From CAYSZB01 sp964435475 (GTDB lineage: Bacteria > Chloroflexota > Anaerolineae > Anaerolineales > Anaerolineaceae): a stretch of DNA of 33,962 nucleotides. Numbering within the stretch: the first letter of the stretch is position 1; each line of letters starts with the position of its first letter. Positions 1 to 8,205 of this stretch are shown here, piece after piece. Below the pieces are notes generated by a model. The model ran no database searches. It was not told the DNA's origin and saw only the letters and a list, made by a program, of their open reading frames with translations. The translations under genes were made by a program, and so were the position numbers. The DNA lies in NCBI GenBank assembly GCA_964435475.1, contig CAYSZB010000022.1, forward strand, positions 1 through 33,962, in the 5' to 3' direction.

Positions 1-29
1 GAGTCTAATAAAACAGTTTTGGAGGTTGT

Positions 30-917
30 ATGGAACAGCAAGTTGCTGGTTTTGCTGTCAAGAAAGGTCTTGCACAGATGTTAAAAGGCGGTGTGATCAT
101 GGATGTGGTCACCCCGGACCATGCGAAGATCGCCGAGGATGCCGGCGCTTGCGCTGTCATGGCGTTGGAGCGCGTCCCGGCGGATATCCGGGCGACAGGC
201 GGGGTTGCCCGCATGAGCGACCCGGAATTGATCCTCAAGATCATGGAATCGGTCAGTATCCCGGTGATGGCCAAGTGCCGCATCGGTCATTTTGTTGAAG
301 CACAGATCCTCGAAGCGCTCGGCGTGGATTACATTGATGAATCCGAGGTGCTTACCCCGGCGGATGAAGCCCATCACATTTACAAACATGATTTCAAGGT
401 TCCTTTTGTATGTGGCTGCCGCAACCTGGGTGAAGCTCTGCGCCGCATCGGCGAAGGCGCCGCCATGATCCGCACCAAGGGCGAAGCCGGCACTGGTGAT
501 GTGGTTGAAGCTGTGCGCCATGCGCGCACTGTGCTCGGCGAGATCCGCCAGTTGCAGAATCTGCCTGTGGAAGAACTGATGTCTTTCGCCAAGGAGATCG
601 GTGCACCCTATGAGTTGGTCAAAGAGGTGCGTGAACTGGGTCGTTTGCCGGTAGTGAATTTTGCCGCCGGTGGCATCGCCACCCCGGCGGATGCCGCCCT
701 GATGATGCAGTTGGGCGTGGATGGCGTTTTTGTGGGCTCTGGCATCTTCAAGTCGGGCGACCCGGCCAAACGGGCAGCGGCGATCGTCAAAGCGACCACC
801 CATTTCCGCGACGCCAAAATCCTGGCTGAGGTCAGCCGCAACCTGGGCGAACCCATGGTTGGCAGGCAAGTCACGGACATCCCCGACCAGGACCTGATCG
901 CCAAGCGCGGCTGGTAG
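30..917 (+). CDS. pdxS: Pyridoxal 5'-phosphate synthase lyase subunit PdxS
   Basis: Synthase subunit of the DXP-independent vitamin B6 pathway. It joins ribose 5-phosphate, glyceraldehyde 3-phosphate and ammonia to make PLP in the cytoplasm; the ammonia comes from PdxT. The 295-residue length is normal for the family. Asp25 in IMDV and the two catalytic lysines, Lys82 (VMAKCRIGH) and Lys150 (IRTKGEAGTGD), are all present, as is the phosphate-binding stretch FAAGGIATPADAA and GVFVGSGIF. The GGAGG at 20-24 is well placed for the ATG at 30. pdxT follows after 22 bases, so the two are probably co-transcribed; the promoter lies outside the window or in its first bases. The large antisense reading frame here is a codon-bias shadow. 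Confidence 0.98.
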   Translation: MEQQVAGFAVKKGLAQMLKGGVIMDVVTPDHAKIAEDAGACAVMALERVPADIRATGGVARMSDPELILKIMESVSIPVMAKCRIGHFVEAQILEALGVDYIDESEVLTPADEAHHIYKHDFKVPFVCGCRNLGEALRRIGEGAAMIRTKGEAGTGDVVEAVRHARTVLGEIRQLQNLPVEELMSFAKEIGAPYELVKEVRELGRLPVVNFAAGGIATPADAALMMQLGVDGVFVGSGIFKSGDPAKRAAAIVKATTHFRDAKILAEVSRNLGEPMVGRQVTDIPDQDLIAKRGW

Positions 918-939
918 ACTTTTCAAGCTGTAAATTTAT

Positions 940-1518
940 ATGGAAATCGGCGTCCTTGCCCTGCAGGGTGACTTTATCGAACATGTGCATATCCTCGGGC
1001 GGCTGAATGTGGCTGCGCGCGAAGTGCGCCTGCCTGAACACCTGGCGGGGATTAATGGCCTGATCATCCCGGGCGGCGAATCGACCACCATCGGCAAGCT
1101 GGCGGTGGCATATGGACTGATGGAGCCGTTGCATGAGTTCGGGCGAACGCATGCCATTTGGGGCACCTGTGCCGGGGCGATCTTCCTCTCCAAAGACATT
1201 CACCGCCATCAACCCCTCCTCAACCTGATGGACATGACCGTGGCACGCAATGCCTTCGGCAGGCAGGTGGACAGTTTCGAGATCGACCTGGAAGCGCCCT
1301 TCCTTGAGCCGGGCAACCCCAACCCGTTACCCTATCATGCGGTATTCATCCGTGCACCGATCATCGAATCGGTCCATGGGTCGGCGGAGGTCCTGTTGAC
1401 CCTGCCGGATAAGAGGATCGTCGCTGCCCGCCAGGGACACCTGCTGGCGACCTCTTTCCACCCCGAATTGACCGCTGACCTGCGTTTTCACCGCTATTTC
1501 CTGGAGATGACGACATAA
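940..1518 (+). CDS. pdxT: Pyridoxal 5'-phosphate synthase glutaminase subunit PdxT
   Basis: Class I glutamine amidotransferase that hydrolyses glutamine and channels ammonia to PdxS. The 192 residues match the family. The N-terminus GVLALQGDF, the oxyanion-region motif PGGEST (45-50), the nucleophile Cys78 in GTCAGAI and the His174/Glu176 pair in FHPEL complete the triad. No clear Shine-Dalgarno precedes the ATG at 940, which suggests translation coupled to pdxS just upstream. The stop codon overlaps the proposed ATA start of the next gene. Confidence 0.97.
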   Translation: MEIGVLALQGDFIEHVHILGRLNVAAREVRLPEHLAGINGLIIPGGESTTIGKLAVAYGLMEPLHEFGRTHAIWGTCAGAIFLSKDIHRHQPLLNLMDMTVARNAFGRQVDSFEIDLEAPFLEPGNPNPLPYHAVFIRAPIIESVHGSAEVLLTLPDKRIVAARQGHLLATSFHPELTADLRFHRYFLEMTT

Positions 1519-2465
1519 AGATCCGCTCTTTTGCCCTGCATGACCTGCCTGGTTTGTTGAGTTCAGGCTCCCGGCTGCACAGCCTGGATATGATCATGCA
1601 GTTAACGCGCGGCAACCCGACTTCCTTTTCCAACCTGGTCAATTATGGTTCACCCGCCTATGATGTTGCCACGGCAGTGTGTGAAGATGATGACGGCAAT
1701 ACCCGCCTGGTGAGCCAGGTCAGCCACCAGTTGGGCACGCAAACCGCACAGCTTTCCTACCTGGTTGCTGAAGCAGACTTTGACCAGGGTCAGTTGGCCT
1801 GTTTATTGGATGAGTTGGTGAAAAGGGCTGGTGGTTGGGGCGCGTTGAACGTCACCTGTGAACTGGAGGCAAACTCTGCCTTCTTTGAGACCTTCCGGCG
1901 CTGCGATTTCAACGTCTGGTCCAATGAGCGCTTCTGGACCATCGACCCGGCTGGCACCGCGCTTGACCCGGACACACCCAAATGGCGTACCTGGACAGGG
2001 GAAGACGCCAAAGCGATGCGTAGCCTCTATCAGAACATTGTGCCGCGTCTTTTCCAGCCCATAGAGCCGATGGCCCGCAAAAGCAGCCCCGGTTTGGTGC
2101 TTTACAACACCGAAAATACGCTTCTGGGTTATGCCGACCTGTTGGACGGCCCCAAGGGCACCTGGGTGCTGCCGGTGCTTTACCCGCAGTGGGCGGACGA
2201 TCCGGCGCTGCTGCTCAGCCTGCAAGCCGCCCTGCCCAAAAAGGGCAAACGAGCGGTGCATTACTGCGTGCGCTCCTACCAGCCCTGGTTGGAAGACACG
2301 CTGACCCGCATGGGAGCATCCGCCAGCCAGGAATATGTACTGATGGTCAAGTACATGGCATTGCGCCAGAAAGCCGGCGATCTTTTGGAAAGCCGTGTAC
2401 TCGAGAATGGGCGGAAAGAGACCAGTGTGCCGGTTGCCCGCATCCGGCCAAAAGGTGCCTCTTAG
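1515..2465 (+). CDS. GNAT-like acetyltransferase-type protein, proposed ATA start
   Basis: Protein of about 317 residues, downstream of pdxST. The N-terminal residues IKIRSFALHDLPGLL resemble the start of many GNAT proteins (basic/hydrophobic strand, then HDLP), and the middle (FETFRRCDFNVWSNERFW, about 130-150) reads like a GNAT strand-helix region. No acetyl-CoA loop was identified with certainty, so the substrate is unknown. Start choice: the frame is open from 1479 with no ATG or GTG before the first TTG at 1554, yet family-like sequence begins at 1515. There an ATA overlaps the pdxT stop as ATAA, with GGAG at 1503-1506. TTG at 1554 is the fallback start and would cost 13 residues. Probably the third gene of the pdx operon. 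Confidence 0.7.
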   Translation: MKIRSFALHDLPGLLSSGSRLHSLDMIMQLTRGNPTSFSNLVNYGSPAYDVATAVCEDDDGNTRLVSQVSHQLGTQTAQLSYLVAEADFDQGQLACLLDELVKRAGGWGALNVTCELEANSAFFETFRRCDFNVWSNERFWTIDPAGTALDPDTPKWRTWTGEDAKAMRSLYQNIVPRLFQPIEPMARKSSPGLVLYNTENTLLGYADLLDGPKGTWVLPVLYPQWADDPALLLSLQAALPKKGKRAVHYCVRSYQPWLEDTLTRMGASASQEYVLMVKYMALRQKAGDLLESRVLENGRKETSVPVARIRPKGAS

Positions 2466-2570
2466 GGCACGGGTCGTGCTGCCTTCTCAAATTTTGTATG
2501 AATAATGTACGTGCCCCATATTCCATGCGACTTAAGATAAAATAAACAATCGGGATCAAGAAAAACGATC

Positions 2571-4193
2571 ATGGCAAAAACACGAAAAATTACAGATGAC
2601 CTGGATGCACTGCTGGCGGTATTGCCGCCGGCTGTTTCCAAGCGGGTCAACTTCCTGGATGATGATGACAACCTGCTCGAGGTGGTCATGGACCTGGGCC
2701 GCTACCCCAAAGCACGCTATGTGGACCACGAAACGGTGCTTTTTGAAGAGGAAGTGTGCCAGGAGGATATTGACCTGGTGGTCGGTCGCATCGGTGAGTT
2801 CGACGCTGACAACCGTGCCGGTCTGGAACGCACCCTGCACCGCATTTCCGCCATCCGCAACCGGCGTGGCAGGATCGTCGGCCTGACCTGCCGCGTGGGT
2901 CGTGCGGTCTATGGCACGATCGATATCATCGAAGACCTGGTCAGTTCCGGTAAAAGCATCCTCATCCTCGGACGCCCGGGGGTGGGCAAGACCACCATGC
3001 TGCGCGAAGCAGCCCGCATCCTGGCGGAAAAGCTGCGCGTGGTGATCGTCGATACCTCCAATGAGATCGGCGGCGATGGTGACGTACCGCACCCGGCGGT
3101 TGGCAATGCAAGGCGTATGCAGGTTGCCAAACCCTCGCTGCAGCACGAAGTAATGATCGAGGCGGTGGAAAACCACAACCCCGAGGTGATCGTGATCGAT
3201 GAGATCGGGCGCGAACTGGAAGCCCAGGCAGCGCGCACGATCGCCGAACGCGGTGTGCAGTTGATCGGCACGGCTCACGGCAACACGCTCGATAACATCC
3301 TGCTCAACCCGACCCTTTCCGACCTGATCGGGGGGATCGAATCGGTGACCCTTTCGGATGACGAAGCCCGCCGCAGGGGCACACAGAAAACAGTGCTCGA
3401 ACGGCGCGCACCTCCGACCTTCGACATCCTGGTCGAGATCCAGGACCGCAACCACGTGGCGGTGCATGCCGACATTTCTGCCTCGGTGGATGCGCTGCTG
3501 CGCGGTTACCCCCTGCCGCCGGAATTGCGCTCGCGCGATGCGGATAACAAGATCCACATCCAGAAGGCGCCCGCCCTTACACCACTGACCGCATCGCAGG
3601 CACTGCACCGCTCAACCGGCATGGAAAAAACACCATTTCAGCGCAACGGCGAGGCGCTGAAATCACAGAAGGTGAATACCTATAGCGAAGAACCCAGGGC
3701 GCCCCAGCCTGACGACGAAAAACCGCTGCGCCAGAAGAACATCTATGCCTACGGCGTAGCCCGCAACCGCCTGATCCAGGTGATCAAATACCTGGGACTG
3801 CAGGCCTGCCTGGTGCACACCCTGGAAGAAGCCGATATCTTTGTGACCTTGCGGCGCTATTACCGTGAGCGCCAACAGCCGATCATTGAGGCTGAGCAGC
3901 ACAGCATCCCGGTGTATGTCCTGAAATCCAGCACCACCCAGCAGATCGAGCAGTTCCTGGCGGATCTCTACAACATCCGCATGCCGGAAGAGCGCTTTGC
4001 CAGTTCATATGAAACTACCGACCAGACCCAGGCTGCCATCCAGTCGGTGTTGAATGGCGAGAAATTCATTGACCTGCCGCCTGCTGCATCGACCACCCGC
4101 CGCTTGCAGCATGACATGGCGCGCCAGGCCAACCTGGTTTCGCAGTCATTCGGCAAGGAACCCAACCGTCATGTGCGCATCTACAGGGATTAA
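2571..4193 (+). CDS. AAA ATPase of the SpoIIIAA/Ycf45 type with C-terminal R3H domain
   Basis: 540-residue cytoplasmic P-loop ATPase. Walker A is GRPGVGKT (134-141) and Walker B is VIVIDEIG (206-213), followed by GTAHGNTLDN, as in the secretion-ATPase-like SpoIIIAA/Ycf45 family found in Firmicutes, cyanobacteria, plastids and Chloroflexota. A linker of about 90 residues follows the ATPase core. The end (about 485-540) has the spaced Arg/His pattern of an R3H single-stranded nucleic-acid-binding domain, finishing HDMARQANL and PNRHVRIYRD. The cellular role of this family is not established; an RNA- or ssDNA-linked ATPase is the inference. tmk starts three bases after its stop, so the two are coupled. 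Confidence 0.88.
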   Translation: MAKTRKITDDLDALLAVLPPAVSKRVNFLDDDDNLLEVVMDLGRYPKARYVDHETVLFEEEVCQEDIDLVVGRIGEFDADNRAGLERTLHRISAIRNRRGRIVGLTCRVGRAVYGTIDIIEDLVSSGKSILILGRPGVGKTTMLREAARILAEKLRVVIVDTSNEIGGDGDVPHPAVGNARRMQVAKPSLQHEVMIEAVENHNPEVIVIDEIGRELEAQAARTIAERGVQLIGTAHGNTLDNILLNPTLSDLIGGIESVTLSDDEARRRGTQKTVLERRAPPTFDILVEIQDRNHVAVHADISASVDALLRGYPLPPELRSRDADNKIHIQKAPALTPLTASQALHRSTGMEKTPFQRNGEALKSQKVNTYSEEPRAPQPDDEKPLRQKNIYAYGVARNRLIQVIKYLGLQACLVHTLEEADIFVTLRRYYRERQQPIIEAEQHSIPVYVLKSSTTQQIEQFLADLYNIRMPEERFASSYETTDQTQAAIQSVLNGEKFIDLPPAASTTRRLQHDMARQANLVSQSFGKEPNRHVRIYRD

Positions 4194-4196
4194 GCG

Positions 4197-4814
4197 ATGT
4201 TCATAACCCTTGAAGGCCCCGAAGGCAGCGGCAAGACCAGCCAGATACCCGCATTGACGGAATACCTGCGCCAGTTGGGTCATGACGTGCTGACAACCCG
4301 TGAACCGGGCGGCACACCGATCAGCGACCAGATCCGCGGCGTGTTGATCAACATGGAAAACACCGCCCTGACCCCGCGCACCGAGATCCTGCTCTTTCTG
4401 GCAGCGCGCGCCCAACTGGTGGACCAGCTGATCAAACCGGCACTTTCCGGGGGTAAGATCGTCCTCTGTGATCGCTATGGCGACTCCACCCTGGCTTACC
4501 AGGGCTACGGCCACCAGACCGACCTTGAGGTGCTGCGCCACTTGCTGGCGTTTGCCACCGGCGGGCTCAAGCCCGACCTGACCATCTTGCTTGACCTGGA
4601 TGTGGAAACGGGCTTGATGCGCAAGAAAAAGGTGGATGAATGGAACCGCCTGGATGCGTATGAAGTGGCCTTTCATCAACGGGTCAGGCAGGGCTATCAT
4701 CACCTGATCGCAGAGGAACCACAGCGCTGGGCGGTGATCGATGCCAGCCAACCCAAGGAAATTGTCCAGCAAGCCATGCGCCGGGTGATCCTGGAACGCC
4801 TGGAAAAGAAATAG
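4197..4814 (+). CDS. tmk: Thymidylate kinase (canonical)
   Basis: Phosphorylates dTMP to dTDP with ATP, an essential step of dTTP synthesis. The 205-residue length is normal. P-loop EGPEGSGKT (6-14), the dTMP-binding TREPGGT motif (34-40), the Arg in AARAQLV and the DRYGDSTLAYQG motif (92-103) are all intact. It sits between the R3H ATPase and a lipoprotein gene. It serves as the reference for the two atypical paralogues at 18129 and 18875, which lack TREPGGT. Confidence 0.97.
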   Translation: MFITLEGPEGSGKTSQIPALTEYLRQLGHDVLTTREPGGTPISDQIRGVLINMENTALTPRTEILLFLAARAQLVDQLIKPALSGGKIVLCDRYGDSTLAYQGYGHQTDLEVLRHLLAFATGGLKPDLTILLDLDVETGLMRKKKVDEWNRLDAYEVAFHQRVRQGYHHLIAEEPQRWAVIDASQPKEIVQQAMRRVILERLEKK

Positions 4815-4874
4815 AAATTTACTGACCGCACTGCTGACCCGCAGGGTATGGTGGGCGGTATTGAAAGGAATACA

Positions 4875-6167
4875 ATGAAGTCTATTAAAAGTATCATTTT
4901 TGTCAGCTTGATCGCCATCCTGGCACTTGCAGGGTGCAAGATCAAGTCCTTTGAACCAACACCAACCCCGACCGTTGAGCCCACCGAAGCGCCCGAAGCA
5001 ACCGAACCGGTCAGCATTGAGCCGACCGAGGCATTGCCGCTCTTTACCGAAGATGGCCTGATGTCCTGTGCTACATATTCAGGCATGCTGCCCCAGATCC
5101 CGGCTGAAGAGGCGTCCATACCTGCAGTCACGGAAGATGACTGGGTGATCGGCCCGGAAGATGCCGTTTTGACGATCATTGAATACAGCGATTTCCAATG
5201 CCCGGCCTGCGTCAGCACCTATACTGCCATGGACGCCTGGCTGGATGAGCATACGGACGAAGTGCGCTTTGTGTATCGCCACTTCCCCCTCACCAGCATC
5301 CACGACAAAGCCCACCTGGCATCCCAGGCAGCCGAAGCAGCTGGCCTGCAGGGTAAATTCTGGGAGATGTATGATGCCCTGTTCAGTGAAAATGCGACCT
5401 GGACCGGCATGAGCGAAGAGGATTTCAAAGCCTGGCTATCTGAAAAGGCGGGAACATTTGAACTGGACGTGAAACAGTTTGAAACCGACCTGACCAGTGA
5501 CGCCATTTACCAAAAAGTGTCGACCAGCATGGAAAGTGCAGTTGCCAGTGGATTGAACAGCACCCCATCGCTCTTCTTCAACGGCTGGTACTGGCAGTAT
5601 TCACGCGATGCCGCCACCATGTCCATCATCCTGGATGTGGTTAAATTCGAACAGGATATGGTACCCGGGTGTCCGCCGTGGGTGATCGATACGGAAAAGA
5701 CCTACACCGCGACCATCGAGACCGAAAAAGGCGATATCGTGATCGACTTGTATGCCGACAAAGCCCCCCTGGCGGTCAACTCCTTTGTACACCTGGCGCA
5801 GACCGGTTATTTCGACGGCGTGACCTTCCACCGTGTGATGCACGATTTTGTAGCCCAGGCGGGTGACCCCAGCGGCACAGGCGTCTCCGGGCCGGGCTAT
5901 AAGTTCCGCAACGAGATCAATGCCGACCTGACCTTTGATTCCGAAGGCATTCTTGGCATGGCCAACACCGGCGCCGAAGTATCCAATGGCAGCCAATTCT
6001 TCATTACCTACGCGGCAGCACCTGACCTCAACGGTGGTTACACCATTTTTGGCAAGGTAACCTCCGGGATGGATGTTTTGAAAAATATTGCCGAGCGGGA
6101 TGCCTCTACAAACCCGGCTTTACCGCCAGGTGATCAGATCATCACCATTACCATCGAGGAAAAGTGA
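4875..6167 (+). CDS. Lipoprotein fusing a DsbA-like thioredoxin and a cyclophilin peptidyl-prolyl isomerase
   Basis: Predicted extracytoplasmic folding factor of 430 residues. A short signal sequence ends in the lipobox LAGC (Cys21). A Pro/Glu/Thr-rich linker follows (about 28-55). A DsbA/DSBA-oxidoreductase-type thioredoxin domain (about 85-265) has active site CPAC (109-112) and the cis-Pro region STPS (Pro231). A cyclophilin domain (about 277-428) has FHRVM with catalytic Arg320 and the NGSQFFI motif. Both activities act on secreted proteins: disulfide handling and prolyl isomerisation. I chose the ATG at 4875, which has AGGA five bases upstream and begins directly with the signal sequence, over the ATG at 4848. 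The stop overlaps the GTG of the next gene (GTGA). Confidence 0.92.
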   Translation: MKSIKSIIFVSLIAILALAGCKIKSFEPTPTPTVEPTEAPEATEPVSIEPTEALPLFTEDGLMSCATYSGMLPQIPAEEASIPAVTEDDWVIGPEDAVLTIIEYSDFQCPACVSTYTAMDAWLDEHTDEVRFVYRHFPLTSIHDKAHLASQAAEAAGLQGKFWEMYDALFSENATWTGMSEEDFKAWLSEKAGTFELDVKQFETDLTSDAIYQKVSTSMESAVASGLNSTPSLFFNGWYWQYSRDAATMSIILDVVKFEQDMVPGCPPWVIDTEKTYTATIETEKGDIVIDLYADKAPLAVNSFVHLAQTGYFDGVTFHRVMHDFVAQAGDPSGTGVSGPGYKFRNEINADLTFDSEGILGMANTGAEVSNGSQFFITYAAAPDLNGGYTIFGKVTSGMDVLKNIAERDASTNPALPPGDQIITITIEEK

Positions 6168-7444
6168 CCTCGGACCCTCTGCCCGTTGCCAGGCCTGTTT
6201 CGAACGCCAGGGATTGGCGCTCGGTGCTGCAGGCTGTTTTCAGCCTGCTGGCAGCGGCCTTGACCATTGGGCAGGGAATTATTACCATTTTTCTGGGTGT
6301 TTTTGACACCCCCATGCCCGGTTTTGCAGATATCGACCCGGGTATGCGGGTCACCCTGGGCGTTGTATCCACCGTTCTGGGCCTCCTGCTCATCCCATCT
6401 GGTCTCAGCGCCATTTTCCAGCTGAGAGGCAAGCCCGCACCCCGCTGGCTGGCTTTCGGAATAAACCCAAAGCGGGGCTTGTTCATCATTGCCATGATCC
6501 TTTTACCCGTGGTGATCATTATGGGCTGGCTGGTGTCTCGCTCTGAGATGCTTTCAACCTTCCTGCTCCCGATCGCCGGTGTTCTCGGCGTCTGCATCCC
6601 CATCCTGTGCCTGGTCAGCTTTGGTCAGCATGGACTGGAGGGCGGTTCGCCGCAGCGCAAATGGGGTCTGCTGGGCTTCAGTTTCACGGTGACCACCGCT
6701 CTTATTGTGCTGGTCGAAGTGTTGGCTATCCTGGCGGGCTTGATCGTGGCGATCATCTGGTTATCCTTTAATGTCGAGATGTATGACCTCGTAATGGATA
6801 TCCAAAACCGCCTGTCCCAGGCCGGGGGCGATGTGGACGCGATCGTCCGTGTTCTTCTGCCATATTTGCGCAAACCGGCGGTGATCTTCTGGATACTGAT
6901 CGCCATATCGGTGATCACCCCCCTGATAGAAGAAGTATTGAAAACCCTGGGTGTGTGGCTGTTTGTGAAACGCAAACTTTCACCCACTGAAGGTTATGTT
7001 GCCGGTATGATCTGTGGCGCCGGTTTTGCCCTGGTGGAAGGCATGTTTAACCTGGCAAACGCAGCAACCCCGGGGGATTGGGTCGGCCTGGTGATCGGTC
7101 GGGCGGGCGGCAGCCTGTTACACATATTCACCGGTGGCTTGATCGGTTGGGGACTGGCGGAAACCTGGCGCTCCGGCAAGTTCGTTAAATACCTGGGGGC
7201 TTTCCTGGGTGCCTTCATTATTCATGGCTTGTGGAATGCGCTGGCTTTAAGCGCAGCCTTCCTGCCGATGATCGCCTTCCCGGATCTGTCCCTGACCGCC
7301 GGGCTGTCTTTGTTGTTCTACCTGCCGACCATCCTGCTGGGCATTGCCGTGCTGGTCATATTCATCCTCTTCACCTTGCGCTTGAAGGGTAGATATGGCA
7401 TTTCGGATGCAGTTGAGCTTTCAACTGTGGAAATTGGAAACTAA
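6164..7444 (+). CDS. PrsW-type glutamic intramembrane protease
   Basis: 426-residue polytopic membrane protein with about ten hydrophobic segments. The C-terminal half has the PrsW signature set: EEVLK (256-260), the second-motif Glu292 in GFALVEG, His320 in a following segment, and HGLWN (354-358). PrsW-family proteases cleave membrane-anchored proteins within or next to the membrane, for example anti-sigma factors in Bacillus; no such target is visible nearby. The GTG start overlaps the upstream stop by four bases, with GAGG at 6156-6159, indicating translational coupling to the DsbA-cyclophilin lipoprotein. The N-terminal half (1-150) is extra membrane sequence not needed for the catalytic core. 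Confidence 0.85.
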   Translation: MTSDPLPVARPVSNARDWRSVLQAVFSLLAAALTIGQGIITIFLGVFDTPMPGFADIDPGMRVTLGVVSTVLGLLLIPSGLSAIFQLRGKPAPRWLAFGINPKRGLFIIAMILLPVVIIMGWLVSRSEMLSTFLLPIAGVLGVCIPILCLVSFGQHGLEGGSPQRKWGLLGFSFTVTTALIVLVEVLAILAGLIVAIIWLSFNVEMYDLVMDIQNRLSQAGGDVDAIVRVLLPYLRKPAVIFWILIAISVITPLIEEVLKTLGVWLFVKRKLSPTEGYVAGMICGAGFALVEGMFNLANAATPGDWVGLVIGRAGGSLLHIFTGGLIGWGLAETWRSGKFVKYLGAFLGAFIIHGLWNALALSAAFLPMIAFPDLSLTAGLSLLFYLPTILLGIAVLVIFILFTLRLKGRYGISDAVELSTVEIGN

Positions 7445-7445
7445 A

Positions 7446-8150
7446 ATGGAAAAACTAAAGGTCCCCGGGGATGCTAAAAGAAGTCGTTTCGTATTTGTCG
7501 TCATCCGCTTCCTGGCAAAATTGCTCACCAGGACAGAGGTCATCGATTACGACAAGATACCTCAAAGCGGCGCCTTCCTCTTGACCACCAACCACATCAG
7601 CCGCCTGGACACCCCCTTTCTGATGTTTTCCTCACCGCGCAAGGATGTGGTGGGGATCGTTGCCAGTAATTACCAGGACAAAAAGCTGATCGGGCCGTTG
7701 ATGAAAGGCCTGGGGGCGATCTGGATGGACCGTGAGCAGTGGGACTTCAAGGCCTTCCGCGAAGCGGTGCACTACCTGAACGAGGGTTGGGTGGTGGGCA
7801 TTGCCCCCGAAGGCACCCGCAGCAAACAGCAACAGATGCTGCCCGGCAAGCCCGGCGCCGTTCTGCTGGCACAGCGTGCCAGGGTACCGATCGTACCGGT
7901 GGGCATCTGGGGCACCCCGTACCTTTTGCAGAACCTGTTGCATTTCAAGCGCAACCACATCACCATCCGCTATGGGCGGGCTTATCACCTGCCCGAAATG
8001 GGCGAGATGGACCACAAGGAATGGCTTGAAAAGTGCACCGCCGAGATCATGTGCCGCATTGCCGTGCTGCTGCCCGAGTCTTACCGCGGCGTGTATGCCG
8101 AACACCCAAGATTGAGGGAATTGCTTGACCAAAATAAAACAGCCATCTAG
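7446..8150 (+). CDS. plsC: Lysophospholipid acyltransferase (PlsC-like)
   Basis: Transfers an acyl chain to lysophosphatidic acid or a related lysolipid at the inner membrane face. Taken from the ATG at 7446 it is 234 residues, normal for the family. The catalytic H-x4-D motif is NHISRLD (His50, Asp55) and the substrate-binding motif is PEGTRSK (121-127). A later hydrophobic stretch has VPIVPVGIWG. The start lies one base after the upstream stop; a longer in-frame start at 7395 would overlap the PrsW gene and is less likely. Exact acyl acceptor is unproven. The stop codon lies inside the hairpin that separates this gene from galE. Confidence 0.93.
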   Translation: MEKLKVPGDAKRSRFVFVVIRFLAKLLTRTEVIDYDKIPQSGAFLLTTNHISRLDTPFLMFSSPRKDVVGIVASNYQDKKLIGPLMKGLGAIWMDREQWDFKAFREAVHYLNEGWVVGIAPEGTRSKQQQMLPGKPGAVLLAQRARVPIVPVGIWGTPYLLQNLLHFKRNHITIRYGRAYHLPEMGEMDHKEWLEKCTAEIMCRIAVLLPESYRGVYAEHPRLRELLDQNKTAI

Positions 8151-8172
8151 CCTGAACCCAGGCTAAATGGCT
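8131..8172 (-). terminator. Intrinsic terminator for galE, possibly bidirectional
   Basis: Inverted repeat AGCCAT-TAGCCTG / CAGGCTA-ATGGCT (8141-8172) with a single C/A mismatch and a four-base loop. Read on the minus strand, the stem is followed by GTTTTATTTT (plus 8131-8140), a good U-tract for ending the galE transcript. On the plus strand it overlaps the plsC stop codon and has only a weak T-tract, so termination there would be less efficient. Confidence 0.75.
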
Positions 8173-8205
8173 GAAATTGATCAATACTTTTATACTAATC
8201 TTTTC

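Noticed and set aside
81..926. Long antisense open frame opposite pdxS
   Set aside because: It is a codon-bias shadow of a fully conserved gene; no recognisable protein motif and no separate ribosome site.
2465..2516. Inverted repeat GGGCACG / CGTGCCC after the GNAT-like gene
   Set aside because: The arms are 38 bases apart and there is no T-tract, so it is not a convincing terminator.
2556..3608. 350-codon antisense frame opposite the R3H ATPase gene
   Set aside because: The plus-strand product has clear Walker motifs, and the antisense translation shows no family features.
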